A stretch of 64,000 bases of DNA from Ascarosepion bandense (taxonomy: Eukaryota; Mollusca; Cephalopoda; Sepiida; Sepiidae), in NCBI GenBank assembly GCA_037127315.1, contig JBBBDQ010000399.1:1129001-1193000 (forward strand), in the 5' to 3' direction. How positions within the stretch are numbered: the stretch's first letter is position 1; each line of letters begins with the position of its first letter. The notes below the pieces were generated by a model that saw only the letters and a program-made list of their open reading frames with translations, searched no databases and was not told the origin of the DNA. Shown piece by piece: positions 41,443 through 51,693 of the stretch. A program made the translations under genes and the position numbers.

Positions 41443-41774
41443 TGATTTGTCGACCATTATTTTTGATCGATACTCGTATTTAAGTAGATATTCTGTTTAT
41501 AATCATACAGTATTGTATATTTATTTCTACCGGCCTGATTTTTACGATAAATTTTTGTTACGAAAATGTGTGTCATTCGGCAGATCAGCGAGTAGCTTCG
41601 TCTATGCGGATAGGTGTCGCAGGTTCAAATCCTACCGAATGACACATATTTTCGTAACAAAATTTTATCGTAAATAATCAGGCCGGTAGAAATAAATATA
41701 CAATACTGTTTGATTATAAACAGAATATCTACTTAATAAAGAGTATCGATCAAAAATAATGTTCAAACAAATCA
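41443..41774. repeat. Palindromic tRNA-like foldback element (second full copy)
   Basis: Inverted arms 41443-41583 and 41631-41774 with a 47-base tRNA-like centre. The arms contain TGATTTGT, ATTTTTGATCGATACTCG, AAGTAGATATTCTGTTTATA, ACCGGCCTGAT and GTGTCATTCGGCAG. The centre carries TTCGTCTATGCGGATAGG (variable arm) and CAGGTTCAAATCC (T arm). It is followed by (TA)n. Confidence 0.8.
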
Positions 41775-41777
41775 ATT

Positions 41778-41779
<2 letters not shown>

Positions 41780-41820
<41 letters not shown>
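41780..41820. repeat. (TA)n microsatellite
   Basis: Right flank of the foldback element. Confidence 0.95.
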
Positions 41821-41823
<3 letters not shown>

Positions 41824-41997
41824 AACTCAAAATTTATACAAAATGTATATTTTCATGAAAAGTAAAGTTTAATTTACAAAAGTCAGTAAAAGACATGTCA
41901 CTGTTAATATTGCCCAACATTAGGTACTAAATTTTCTGTCACATTTGAATTCCACGTCGACAACAATAGCACGTCTTTTGAGGTTAAACACGATTCG

Positions 41998-42112
41998 AAT
42001 TTATCGTAAATAATCAGGCTGGCAGAAATAAATATATAATACTGTTTGATTATAAACAGAATATTTACTTAAATACGAGTATCGATCAAAACTAACGTTC
42101 AAACAAATCATT

Positions 42113-42113
<1 letters not shown>
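41998..42113 (+). repeat. Foldback family, right arm only
   Basis: TTATCGTAAATAATCAGGCT to GTTCAAACAAATCATTTG, running directly into (TA)n-(TG)n. Confidence 0.7.
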
Positions 42114-42114
<1 letters not shown>

Positions 42115-42169
<55 letters not shown>

Positions 42170-42182
42170 GTGTGTGTGTTTG
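42115..42182. repeat. (TA)n-(TG)n compound microsatellite
   Basis: TA then TG, at the foldback arm terminus. Confidence 0.95.
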
Positions 42183-42760
42183 TGCGTGTTTCATATATTA
42201 TTTAAAATCCTACTCCACATCTAGACACAGCTGCCACATTAAACAACAGAGTCTAATTTTTTACCTTCCCTCTTTCTGCTCTCCCGGCAAAAGACTAAAT
42301 ACTCCAGTCAGAAAGAAGATTAGGAAACATTTGTCTTTGACCGAAATTCGATTTACTTTTCGAGAAATGAGGTGGCTCTAAATAGCAAGCAATCATTATG
42401 TCAATTCCTTCTCGGATTGATTCCTTCTTTCCTATTGTATCAAGTAGCTGGTGAAAAACGAAGAAGGGGATAAGCATTTGTGAGATTTACAGAATATCCC
42501 ATGATCAGCAGATGGTGGATTTTGGAAAAGTAGCGATTTTCAAAAAGAAGAAAGTTGTTTGCCTGAAATTAATTGCGGAATACATTGAATAAGCGACAGA
42601 TCTCTCACTCGCGGTCAGACAATTTGCAAGAATCTAAATTTCATTTTATAATTTATCAGACTATTATGGTTGACATATCTAAATGGAAAACTCTGAGAAG
42701 TTCATCAAATATTTGTTAATGTGGCATATGTCGCTCTTTCCACAAAATCGAAGATTGCAA
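42183..42760. other. No recognised feature
   Basis: AT-rich, no gene supported. Confidence 0.35.
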
Positions 42761-42763
42761 AAA

Positions 42764-42792
42764 TTATCTAACCTTATTTATAAATGGAACTT

Positions 42793-42840
<48 letters not shown>

Positions 42841-43284
42841 TACGTTACCTATAGACTCCGAAACGGCTAAACCGATTTTCTTGAAAATTTACACAGTTGT
42901 ATTATAAGCGTCTGAGGGTGTTATTAGCTAGGTTTTGTGTCGAGGTACCCCCGATAAATGTCGAAAATCGATAAAATTGGGTTATAGAAGGAGTGGTCCG
43001 ATTTTAATCAAATTTCATACACTCATAGACAAAAACATAAGAAACGATATTCAGAAGTTTCAAGGTTGTAGTTCTTACAATAGCGCAGAAAATTTGATAT
43101 CGATACCAGGAAATCAAAATTTGACTTACATTCATTCATTTTTCTTTCAGTCTACGATTTCGCTTTAACTGGAAACAACTATTGCATTTTAGTCTTTCGT
43201 GCCAACGTCCAAAGAATCTGAGGTCCAGGACCATGGATTAGTTTTAAAGCTTTCATTACACCCGAGCAACGCCGGGCTATATAT
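42764..43284 (+). mobile_element. Helitron-like element with internal deletion
   Basis: 5' TCTAACC, TTATTTATAAATGG, a long (TG)n (42799-42839), the common body, then a direct jump from GCAGAAAA to TTTGATATCGATACC that drops about 270 bases present in the other copies. The 3' block CCCGAGCAACGCCGGGC is the cleanest terminal hairpin in the window, but the CTAGT is overwritten by TA units. Confidence 0.55.
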
Positions 43285-43329
43285 ATATATAAAGTTTTCC
43301 GGTGTTTATTGAAATGTGCGACTGGTATA

Positions 43330-43595
43330 AATGGATAATGACTGAGAATGAGAAGTCGGATGTCGAGTTCGAATTCCAGACGAGGTCGCTACATACATTT
43401 ACGCAATGAATTCATCTCCATCTATGTGTTAAACAACAAGAAAGACCGGGTCCTACATCCTTGGTTGACAACCAGTCTACCGCATAAGCTGACCGGCAGC
43501 CAACCGCCGAAAATGTTCTGCTTTGTCAGTCATAAATAAAACTCGATATGATCGCCTAAGCGTCTCTCAAACATACTATTTAACTGACAGACTGA
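43330..43595 (+). repeat. SINE-B copy 10, divergent
   Basis: GTTCGAATTCC B box, AACCAGTCTACCGCA body and ACTGACAGACTGA end are present; other blocks are rearranged. Confidence 0.55.
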
Positions 43596-43685
43596 ATAGA
43601 AATTGAGGTGGACTCAATTCATTATTTTAATCATGACTCCGAGTAATTTCCTCATTTTCGATGTTTATAAAACAACCACTGCAAT

Positions 43686-43689
<4 letters not shown>

Positions 43690-43720
<31 letters not shown>
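43690..43720. repeat. (CA)n microsatellite
   Basis: CA run. Confidence 0.95.
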
Positions 43721-43721
<1 letters not shown>

Positions 43722-43744
43722 TTTTTAATAAAAGATTTTAGATT

Positions 43745-43815
43745 ATTACAATGGTTAATACATATTTCACCGCGTCCTGATATTATTATCGCGGCTCGTC
43801 AGGATTCGGATAAAA
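43745..43815 (-). repeat. Class 2 hammerhead element, decayed
   Basis: Minus-strand homologue of 26104-26190. CTGACGA (43802-43796) is a permitted core variant, stem II GCCGCG/CGCGGT is fully kept, and GAAA and the ATATGTATT stem III region are kept. Stem I does not pair (2.1 C against 1.1 A), so autonomous cleavage is doubtful. Confidence 0.6.
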
Positions 43816-43828
43816 TGTGACTCATCAA

Positions 43829-45868
43829 ACTGATTGTTACATCCAAGAGGGCGTTTGCTACCAGAATTAGGCAACGCATAGCATCCTCTAAGTTTGGCTC
43901 CAAAGATTACTGGCGTCTCTGTAATGCGTGCTCAGCAGGAACAAGACTTCAATACCCCCACTAATCAATGAATTTGAAGTTCTCACCTCCCCAGCCGACA
44001 AGGCTGAATGCTTTGCCCGTAGATTCTCAACCAATTCGACACTGGACTCGTTAGGAATACCTACACCAGACTTCCCACCCAGAACTAAGGCTCAACTAAA
44101 TAACGTCCACATAACACCCTCGCTGGTCGCCAAGATAATTGCACAACTTGACCCACACAAAGCGAGCGGCGGTGACGGAATCCCAGTCATAGTACTGAAG
44201 AAATGTGCCCCAGAACTCTCCTCTGTCCTCTCTAAACTCTATAACCTCTGCCTATCTGCTTTCTGCTTTCCTACCTGTTGGAAGTCCTCCTGCGTAGTTC
44301 CTATATTTAAGAATTCTGGCGAACCCTCAGACCCCGCCAATTACCGTCCTATTAGTCTCCTACCAATCTTTGGCAAAGTTTTCGAAGCCATTATCAACGC
44401 CGAGGTGATTCAGCATCTTATGGCCAACGGGCTTCTCTCTGACAAACAGTACGGGTTTCGCTTCACCAGGTCTACTGCTGATATGCTAACGACCATTACC
44501 GAGTACATATACCAGGCACTCGACAAGAATGGTGAAGCCCGAACCGTTGCCTTGGATATCTCCAAAGCATTCGACAGGGTCTGGCATGCTGGCCTCTTGT
44601 GAAAACTGCGGAGCTATGGGATAACTGGACATCTGTTTGACCTCATCCAGTCTTTCCTCTCTAACCGCACATTGAAGGTGGTATTAAATGGGCATGCCTC
44701 CCAAAACTACCATACGAACGCGGGCGTCCCTCAAGGTTCCATCCTAGGTCCCACGCTCTTTCTGATCTACATTAATGATCTCCCCGACACTATTAGATCC
44801 CAAGTTGGCATGTATGCCGACGACACAACAATCTACTCTCGCATCGATCAGAAACCAGGTCTGGACGACAAAGTGAACCTCGCTGCCGTACTTGAAAGGG
44901 ACCTCCAATCCGTAGTTGCCTGGGGTAGGAAATGGTTGGTAAATTTCAATGCCTCTAAAAAAAGCTGTTATCAACTAACCACCATAGACAATTGCATCTA
45001 CCTCCCATTAGCATGGGACAGGCTAGCCTCCCAGAGAGTAAAATACTACGCCTCCTTGGCCTTACACACTCGGCGGACCTCAAATGGAATGACTATATCG
45101 AATCCATTGCCAAATCTGCTGCTATGAAAGTCGGCTCCCTGTGCCGGGCCCGGAAATTTTTCCCACCTGAATCTATTCTGCACATATACAAATCTACCAT
45201 CCGCCCGTGTATTGAATATTGCTGCCATATCTGGTCGGGTGCCCCTGCTGCTCTCCTTGGGCCCCTTGACAAAATACAAAGGAGGATCTGTAACGTGATT
45301 GATACTGACTTGGCAGACCGGCTGCAGCCGCTCTCTCACCGGCGTGATGTGGCTTCCCTGTGCCTCTTCTACAAGTACTTTCATGGCTTCTGCTCCGATG
45401 AGCTTAGATCACTGGTGCCGCCTAAGCACGAATTTACACGAGATACTAGATTAGCAACTAGGTCCCACCCTTTTACAGTTAAACTAATAAGATGTAACCG
45501 TAAATTCTACTCCAACAGCTTCTTTTCTCGCGCTTCCCACCTGTGGAACTCCCTTCCACAAGTCTGCTTTCCCGACAGTTACAATCTCCAGGTGTTTAAA
45601 TGTAGGGTCAATAGACACCTCCTATCACACTAACTCCCAACTATTCTCAGAACACTCTCATCTACCCAACCCTCATTCTCGGTATCCTTACCCGCCTATC
45701 ACCCACCCTCTGACATTTCCTATATTTAACCATTCTCGGTATCCCTACCCGCCTATCCCCCACTCTCTGACATTTCCTATATTTAATCATCCTTTCTCCA
45801 CTCCACGTAGCCCCCTGCGCAGTAGTGGCAGTGGCATGCCTTGCTCGGGCTGAAACGCTTATAAAATA
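43829..45868 (+). pseudogene. CR1/Jockey-type non-LTR retrotransposon, RT domain to 3' end
   Basis: The most complete LINE here. RT motifs in order: GGDGIPVIVLKK and NYRPISLLPIFGKVFE, ALDISKAFDRVWHAGLL (palm motif A), GVPQGSILGPTLFLIYINDL (motif B), and MYADDTTIYS (catalytic YADD). Then come the post-RT LGLTHSADLKWNDYI and HIYKSTIRPCIEYCCHIW. Defects are a frameshift near 43925, a stop (TGA) at 44600-44602, and a frameshift in the A7 run near 44957-44963. The ORF end (45633) is followed by a full 3' UTR. The 5' half with the endonuclease is missing. It reads as a recent, 5'-truncated copy. Confidence 0.85.
45676..45792. repeat. 57-bp tandem duplication in the LINE 3' UTR
   Basis: CATTCTCGGTATCC, ACCCGCCTATC and TCTGACATTTCCTATATTTA occur twice in tandem. 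The 28-kb copy shows one unit, so this duplication is specific to this copy. Confidence 0.8.
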
Positions 45869-45886
45869 TATATATATATATATATA
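45866..45886. repeat. (TA)n microsatellite
   Basis: At the LINE 3' end. Confidence 0.9.
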
Positions 45887-45961
45887 AGCACATATATATC
45901 TGTTCATATACATTTCTGTCTATCTTACACCGTATCTATCAATATATATATATATATATAT

Positions 45962-46580
45962 ATTTTCTAAACATATGCTATTAAATATAAGAGACAATGA
46001 ATGTCTATTATGTTTAATCATTTTTCAGAAACATAAACATGTAGGTAATATCAGACAGATTTTGGTCAACAATACGGTGATTCTTACTCATGCACACAGT
46101 AAGAGGAACCTGCAGATATTGGAGGCCATGTACATCAAATCAAAACAACCAACACTCAATAAAATCAACTTTAAAACAGGAAATAACATATTACATTGCA
46201 TTTGACTAGATGGTTTTGTTGTCATTTCGCGCTATCCCGCGGTGTGACGTCATAAAACCGCATCGCAAACTTAAGAACTGCGTTTATTATTTTTGGTAAC
46301 TATTGCCGTTGCCAAGTGGAGTTTTATGTCAACACAAAATAAAATCGTCGGTGATGGTGGATATTATAATATTTCAGTTTAAACACCCTCTCTAAAGATG
46401 GCTCATGTGAGCCGAAAGCTTAGAAGAAAACCAATAAATAATTATCCAAATGTTGGAGAATTTTTGTCTTTATTTTCAACTGAAATTAAAGCAAAAATAC
46501 GACGTTTAGAACGGCTCATGATTAAACATAATAGACATTCATTGTCTCTTATACTTAATAGCATATGTTTATAAAATTAC
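45962..46580 (+). mobile_element. Penelope-like element 3' end with inverted flanks
   Basis: 46030-46205 encodes KHVGNIRQILVNNTVILTHA, HSKRNLQILEAMYIKSKQPT and LNKINFKTGNNILHCI with a natural stop, matching the C-terminus of GIY-YIG Penelope-like proteins. The noncoding 3' region follows to 46577. The first 57 bases (45963-46019) are an inverted copy of the last 57 (46520-46577). The hammerhead-like block (46395-46430) keeps the GGCTC/GAGCC stem and GAAA, but the first box is CTAAAGA. (TA)n lies on both sides. Confidence 0.65.
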
Positions 46581-46594
46581 TTGCTGCCTCGATA

Positions 46595-46598
<4 letters not shown>

Positions 46599-46657
<59 letters not shown>
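46599..46657. repeat. (TA)n microsatellite
   Basis: Right boundary of the Penelope-like element, left of the RTE-like fragment. Confidence 0.95.
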
Positions 46658-46658
<1 letters not shown>

Positions 46659-46689
46659 CAATATGAACAGATCTATTTGTGTATATAAA

Positions 46690-47358
46690 TATAGAGATAG
46701 AACGAATGCAGTACTGGTTCGTCAAAGGCACAGGAACAAGGAAAGCCATCTTTATGATTAGGATGCTATCCGAAAGAGCAATACAAATGAAAAAGGACGT
46801 GTACCTATGTTTTATCGATTATGCAAGGGCGTTTGGCAATGTACGCCTCAGAGAATTGATAGAAATGCTCAGCAACTTCGACATATTTGGAAAAAAACAT
46901 AAGAGAAATCAAGAATTTCTACTGGCAACAAATTGCCTGCACATGGACAGGTAACGAATTCAGCAGATATATAAAGTCAGAAAGGAGCTTAAGACAAGGA
47001 TGCGTCTTTTCACCGGATCTATTCAACTTGTACAGCGAGACTATTCTGAGATGTCTAGAAGTTATGACAGGATACATCATCAAAGGTCACAATTTGAACA
47101 CCATAAGGTACGCAGAAGATACAGTACTGATTGCAGACACGGAAAAGAAACTGCAAGACCTCCTACAGAAGGTAATTGAAGAGAGTGACAAGAAAAGACT
47201 ACAAGAAAACCGAATGCATGGTCTTCAGCAAAAAACAGCACCCCAAAATGCCAAATACAGGTGAGGGATATTAAAATCAAGCAGGTACAAAAATTTAAAT
47301 TTATCTTGGAAGTGCTCTAACTGAATACAGAAAGTGCGACACAGAGATCCGAAGATAG
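46690..47358 (+). pseudogene. RTE-like LINE, RT palm fragment
   Basis: Two overlapping frames give QYWFVKGTGTRKAIFMIRML, DVYLCFIDYARAFGNVR (motif A), SLRQGCVFSPDLFNLYSETI (motif B) and IRYAEDTVLIADTEKKLQDL. The catalytic motif is AED where the family normally has ADD. A frameshift lies near 46890-46920. It ends in KQVQKFKF, the start of the C-terminal region seen at 5.6 and 23.6 kb. 5'- and 3'-truncated. Confidence 0.75.
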
Positions 47359-47538
47359 ATAAAGTTATATTCCCATTTCGTATATAACCGATTATATTAT
47401 TATATTCACATATTATATAATATATAACCTTTTTGTATATAACCGTCACAAATGTCCGTCCTAATATGGACATGTGGGCGTCTACGTAGAATCAAATAAA
47501 AGAGAAGATAATTTTTTTTGGCGGGTGGGATATTTCGA
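47359..47538. other. Short unassigned stretch
   Basis: AT-rich with repeated ATATAACC; nothing recognised. Confidence 0.35.
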
Positions 47539-47539
47539 T

Positions 47540-47630
47540 TGCGTACTGTTGTACTATTTGGATCTGACGAGCCGCGTTAAGAACATCAAAGCTGTGAAAT
47601 ATGTATTATCTAAGGTAATAATCGAAAATC
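47540..47630 (+). repeat. Class 2 hammerhead element, decayed
   Basis: GTTGTACTATTTGGATCTGA aligns with 26104. CTGACGA (47564-47570) and GAAA (47596-47599) survive, but stem II has lost its partner (GCTGT in place of GCGGT). (TA)n follows at 47639. Confidence 0.55.
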
Positions 47631-47699
47631 CTTTATAATATATATATATATATATATATATAAAATTTCGCTATTATTGGGGGAAAGAAAAGAGAAAAA

Positions 47700-48290
47700 T
47701 ATCATTTTTCTTCTTTCGTGTTTGAAGCGGATATTTTTTGATAAAACTAAAAATTTTAGTAGCCAAAACAAGTGTCAGAATTATCTGATGGGGTCAGGCG
47801 GGGTTAAAGTTACTCAACAGATTTTTCTGGCAACAGAAATCTGTGGGAAATTGGAAAAATCGGAATACAATGTGAACTGTATTATCATTTTTGACAACTG
47901 TATCATCTGCTCCTGTGAAAGGGAAAACATTGTTTTTTTTTATATATATATAAAGACATTCTTCGTGGCTCTCCAGGCGTGTTCGACTTTGTTCGTTTAT
48001 TTATTAATTTTTTTTTTTTTTTTGTGCTGTATTTATTTTTTTTTAAACCACAAGTATGCACCAGTGTTCGGACTGGCTCCAAAAGGCGACTACTCTGGGA
48101 TCAATTCACAACGTGGGACAATGTCGCGTTGTTGCAAGAGACGTCTTGTAAACCAGCATTTGTGACGACATCATCCTACGAAAACATCACAACCAGCAAC
48201 AGCGACCGAACCAACCGGCCACGACCGTCAACGAGAACAAGCGTCACATTAGACGGCCACACCCGGCCTGACGTGTTAAATAGTATTAAA
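47700..48290. repeat. Unclassified dispersed repeat (possible LTR), copy 2
   Basis: See 2700-3420. TATATATATAAAGAC at about 47940 resembles a TATA box. A GC-richer CACACCCGGCCTGACG region precedes the foldback element. ORFs of 162 and 110 codons cross it but show no domain. Confidence 0.3.
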
Positions 48291-48293
48291 TAT

Positions 48294-48504
48294 CTATTTC
48301 TCCCGACTTGATTATTTACGATAAATTTCTGTTACGGAAACGTGTGTTATTCGGCAGGATTCGAACTGTGACCACTATTCACAAAGGATATCACATTATC
48401 GTAAATAATCAGGCCGGTAGAAATACATATACAATACTGTTTGATTACAAACAGAATATCTACTTAAATAGGAGTATCGATCAAAAATAATGTTCAAACA
48501 AATC
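48294..48504. repeat. Palindromic tRNA-like foldback element (third, shortened)
   Basis: Left arm 48294-48328 plus GTGTGTTATTCGGCAGGATT, a shortened tRNA-like centre (TTCGAACTGTGACC), and right arm 48395-48504 (TTATCGTAAATAATCAGGCC to GTTCAAACAAATCA). Outer left arm and part of the centre are deleted. Confidence 0.7.
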
Positions 48505-48519
48505 ATTTAAAATTGTTGG

Positions 48520-49440
48520 TTGTTTATAACCAGTTTCGTTATTCTTCGTAAATTTTTACATATATATATATACTTACATACTTATAAATATATATATATA
48601 TATGATCAATCGTTAGTAAACAATTCTTATTTAAAAGAGTCACACATCCTATTCTATTAAACACTCACAGTATTGGGAGGCCGATGGACATAATACACTG
48701 TTTAATAAAAAACAATTTAGCTATTCAAAGTAAAGAAAGTTCCATTATAATATGGGATGAAATTAGTTATATTGATAAAGAGATGATAAGATAAATAACA
48801 AAAAAGAAACTTTTATTAATCTAACAGGTTTCACTTTTATTAAACCTTAATACACACACGCACACACACCCACGCATATACACGCACTCGCATATATATA
48901 AAGTAGAATATGTTATGATTACTACCAATAATAATATAATAGTATTATTACGGTTAGAATTAATAAGAATAACTAACATTTTTTATTGTCATGCATTTTA
49001 AAACAGACAACTAAAACCCAAGTAAAGATTTCCTGACTTCCTTAACAACTATCTTTGTAAATCAAAGGCCCAGCCCGTCTTGTCGTCTAGATATAATATA
49101 GATGCTAATATCTAACACTGTTAAGTTAACCTCCTTTCCCCTATTTTTTCTTTTCTTTTTCTTTTTGCTTTTTTTTTTTTTTACTTGACTTTTTTCTGGA
49201 TAATTTTGACACATTCATTGAATATTGTCTGAGGAGCAGTCTAAGAGCCGTGAAATATAATATTACCAATGCGTTTATAAAAACATCCAATTATGTTCTT
49301 TATCATATATATAAGAAAAATTTAGGCAGACACGTTATTTCATGGTAAATCGGGAGTAGGGCCTATTTCAGGTGGATCTTCATCAGCTTCCGTCTTTATT
49401 ATACAGAAGATTTTACACGAATGAAATTCACAAAGACCCC
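48520..49440. other. AT-rich DNA; decayed class 2 hammerhead at 49224-49272
   Basis: No gene. At 49229-49255, CTGAGGA and GAAA have class 2 spacing, with ATTACCAATG following, but stem II is not pairable. On the minus strand near 49325-49390 a CTGATGA box is followed by GAAATA but lacks a convincing stem II. Confidence 0.4.
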
Positions 49441-49458
49441 AAAAATATATATTCCACC

Positions 49459-49460
<2 letters not shown>

Positions 49461-49506
<46 letters not shown>

Positions 49507-49512
49507 GGGAAA

Positions 49513-49554
<42 letters not shown>
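49461..49554. repeat. Two (TA)n blocks
   Basis: TA runs at 49461-49502 and 49514-49554 separated by AACGGGAAAAGA; AACGGGAAATGA recurs after the second, so the unit has duplicated. Confidence 0.9.
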
Positions 49555-49557
<3 letters not shown>

Positions 49558-49635
49558 TAAACGGGAAATGATATACAGAATTTATATTGACCGATTCGGA
49601 TAAATGTGAAAATAATTAAATTGAAATATTTATGT

Positions 49636-49639
<4 letters not shown>

Positions 49640-49719
<80 letters not shown>
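49640..49719. repeat. (TA)n-(TG)n compound microsatellite
   Basis: TA then TG run. Confidence 0.95.
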
Positions 49720-49777
49720 AAAATCCACAATAGAATGTTTTTGAAAACATATCTGAAAGATAGTACCCAATGAGTTT

Positions 49778-49871
49778 CCGCACACACACACAAACACACA
49801 CACACACATTTATCTATCTATCTCTCCCTCCTCTCTCTCTCTCTCTTCCTCTCTCTCAATCTCTCTCTCTG

Positions 49872-49895
<24 letters not shown>
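49778..49895. repeat. (CA)n, (CT)n and (TA)n tracts
   Basis: Low-complexity cluster. Confidence 0.9.
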
Positions 49896-49905
<10 letters not shown>

Positions 49906-50150
49906 ATATTTCATATTGATTGGTGATGTTAATAAGACAGTGCTCGATGTAAATAACAGGGTTAAGATTTATAAAAATAATAATATACATTGCGTTTCAC
50001 ACCGGTCCGATTATTCATATTTATGTATATGACTGCAATTCGTATCAACGAAGGTTTTGTTCATATTCTAACTATCTATCTATCTCTCTGTCTGTCTATA
50101 TAAATAATTCATTTTAAATCTGCATATATTTCTCTTTATAGTTGCATCTT

Positions 50151-50181
<31 letters not shown>

Positions 50182-50279
50182 TGCAAGCTCACGCTTTAAT
50201 ATAAATATACAGGCCTTAGAAAAAAGAAACCACAATATATGTTTAGAATAATTAGAAAATAAAACAAAGACGAGAAAAA

Positions 50280-50710
50280 GGTCCTTACGTATTATCGGGA
50301 GGACCTTTGATTTTTACCTTTTTCTTTTTTTTCCCCGCTTATAACACCAAGGAACTGGAAAAATCAGGCTTTCATCACCTCAACGTCAACCACAAGTACA
50401 ACTTTGTGGATTCGAACACCGGGGCTCATACGCAGACAGTGGAACGCCTATGGGGATCGACAAAGTGGCGAAACAAGAAGCACTGTGGCACTGCACGTCA
50501 CCATTTGGAGTCGTATTTGGCCGAATTCATGTGGCGGAAGCATGTTGCCTGTACTGATGTCTTTGAGTCACTTTTGGAAGCAATTGCGACGTTCTGGCCT
50601 CCGGAATTACAAATGTAATGTTATTTTATTGTTTTAACCGTTTCAATAAATAATTTACTTTAATTTTTGAGTCGTTTTTTTAAAGGTCCTCCCGATAATA
50701 CGTAAGCACC
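50280..50710 (+). mobile_element. Merlin-like DNA transposon, deletion derivative
   Basis: Terminal inverted repeats of about 30 bp: the left reads GGTCCTTACGTATTATCGGG and continues AGGACCTTT. The right end, reverse complemented, differs at one position (GGTGCTTACG). Flanks 50272-50279 and 50711-50718 are both GAGAAAAA, an 8-bp target duplication. Merlin elements (IS1016/IS1595 relatives) make 8-9 bp duplications. The interior is one ORF with the transposase C-terminus, so the element has lost the N-terminal part. It could be moved only in trans. Confidence 0.8.
50307..50618 (+). pseudogene. Merlin/IS1595-type transposase, C-terminal part
   Basis: The 103-aa frame reads NVNHKYNFVDSNTGAHTQTV, ERLWGSTKWRNKKHCGTARH, HLESYLAEFMWRKHVACTDV, and ends in FESLLEAIATFWPPELQM. 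The VNH-(K)-NFVD-TGAHT-x-VE-x-LWG pattern and YLAEFMWR are hallmarks of the ISXO2/IS1595 DDE domain; the E of VER is the likely last catalytic acid. The first two catalytic Asp regions are missing. The start (MIFTFFFFFPAY) is translated from the deletion junction. Confidence 0.75.
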
Positions 50711-50790
50711 GAGAAAAATAAGGCTAAAACGTAACATCATATAGTTTAACACACCTTTTATTCTTAATGTCCAAACAAACATCGGAATAC

Positions 50791-51214
50791 AGTATTTACA
50801 TTATTCGGACTATTGTCCTCACCTTTGTTACCATTAGCACGTTTCGGCCATTATACCCTCCGGCCTTGTTCAGGTGTTAGGAATTTCGAACCGAACCCTT
50901 TATTACAATCACTTAGGTATAACATTCTTATTCCTTGCCTAGAGCCTCTTCTGGTAGTCATGAGTTATCTCCCTGTAATCCTATAACTAACTTGTTCATC
51001 ACTGCTGTAGCTTACAGGGTTAGACGGAAATAACTCATGACTACCTGAAGAGGCTTTAGGCAAGGAATAAGAATTATATATTCCAGTGTTTGAAATAAAG
51101 TGTTCGGTTCGAAATTTCTAGCACCTGAGCAAGGCTGGTGCGTACAACGGCCGAAATGTCGTACAAATGGCAACAAAAATGAGGACAATAGTCAGAATAA
51201 TGTAAATACTGTAA
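50791..51214. repeat. Inverted pair of class 4 repeat
   Basis: Arms 50791-50975 (minus) and 51013-51214 (plus) are inverse copies of the 29438-29720 repeat. Each contains GGTTCGGTTCGAAATTTCTA-like and GACAATAGTC(C/A)GAATAATG blocks. Both carry the hammerhead-like block, with the first box changed to CTGAACA and CTGAGCA, so neither core is intact. Confidence 0.7.
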
Positions 51215-51516
51215 TTACTACCACATCTCAGAAATAAGGACAAAAACACAGGAATAATTTTCCTAAATTTAATTCACAAACATTTCAACCATTCCCCTAT
51301 ACTAAATAGTATTTTTTCAAAAACAATGTTAACATTATATATCGCTGGATTAAAAAACATCGGTAAATATATCTCACAGCATAACAATAGGGTATTAAAC
51401 TATGGGATACACATTTTTTTCTATTAAAATAAGCAATAAGAAAATACATAAAAACATTATACAAATTTTGGATCAAAACGGCATTAGAATTTAAATTACA
51501 TTTTTATATTTCTCAA

Positions 51517-51693
51517 CCAATCAGCTAAAAACATAGAATAAGAACATTCTAGAAAAATAGGATCGGAAGTCAATTAACAAAAAATATTTAGGCCCCAAAA
51601 CAAAATAGTAAAATACAAATCTGATTGGTCAATAAATGTCTTCACACCTAAATGTTAGGAAGATTCTTTGATCCACTATTATGGTATATAAAT
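51517..51693 (+). promoter_or_regulatory. Promoter-like cluster: CCAAT, heat-shock element, TATA
   Basis: CCAAT at 51517-51521; a perfect three-unit heat-shock element, GAAcaTTCtaGAA, at 51542-51554; an inverted CCAAT (ATTGG) at 51624-51628; and TATATAAAT at 51685-51693. The order and spacing (heat-shock element about 130 bases upstream of TATA) would suit an inducible Pol II promoter. No downstream ORF with a recognisable product was found, so an LTR or other element promoter is as likely as a host gene promoter. Confidence 0.35.

Noticed and set aside
45662..45913. Minus-strand 83-aa ORF with repeated KYRKCQRVGDRRV
   Set aside because: It is the antisense of the tandem duplication in the LINE 3' UTR.
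49325..49390. Another hammerhead on the minus strand (CTGATGA followed by GAAATA)
   Set aside because: No stable stem II between the boxes and no pairable stem I.
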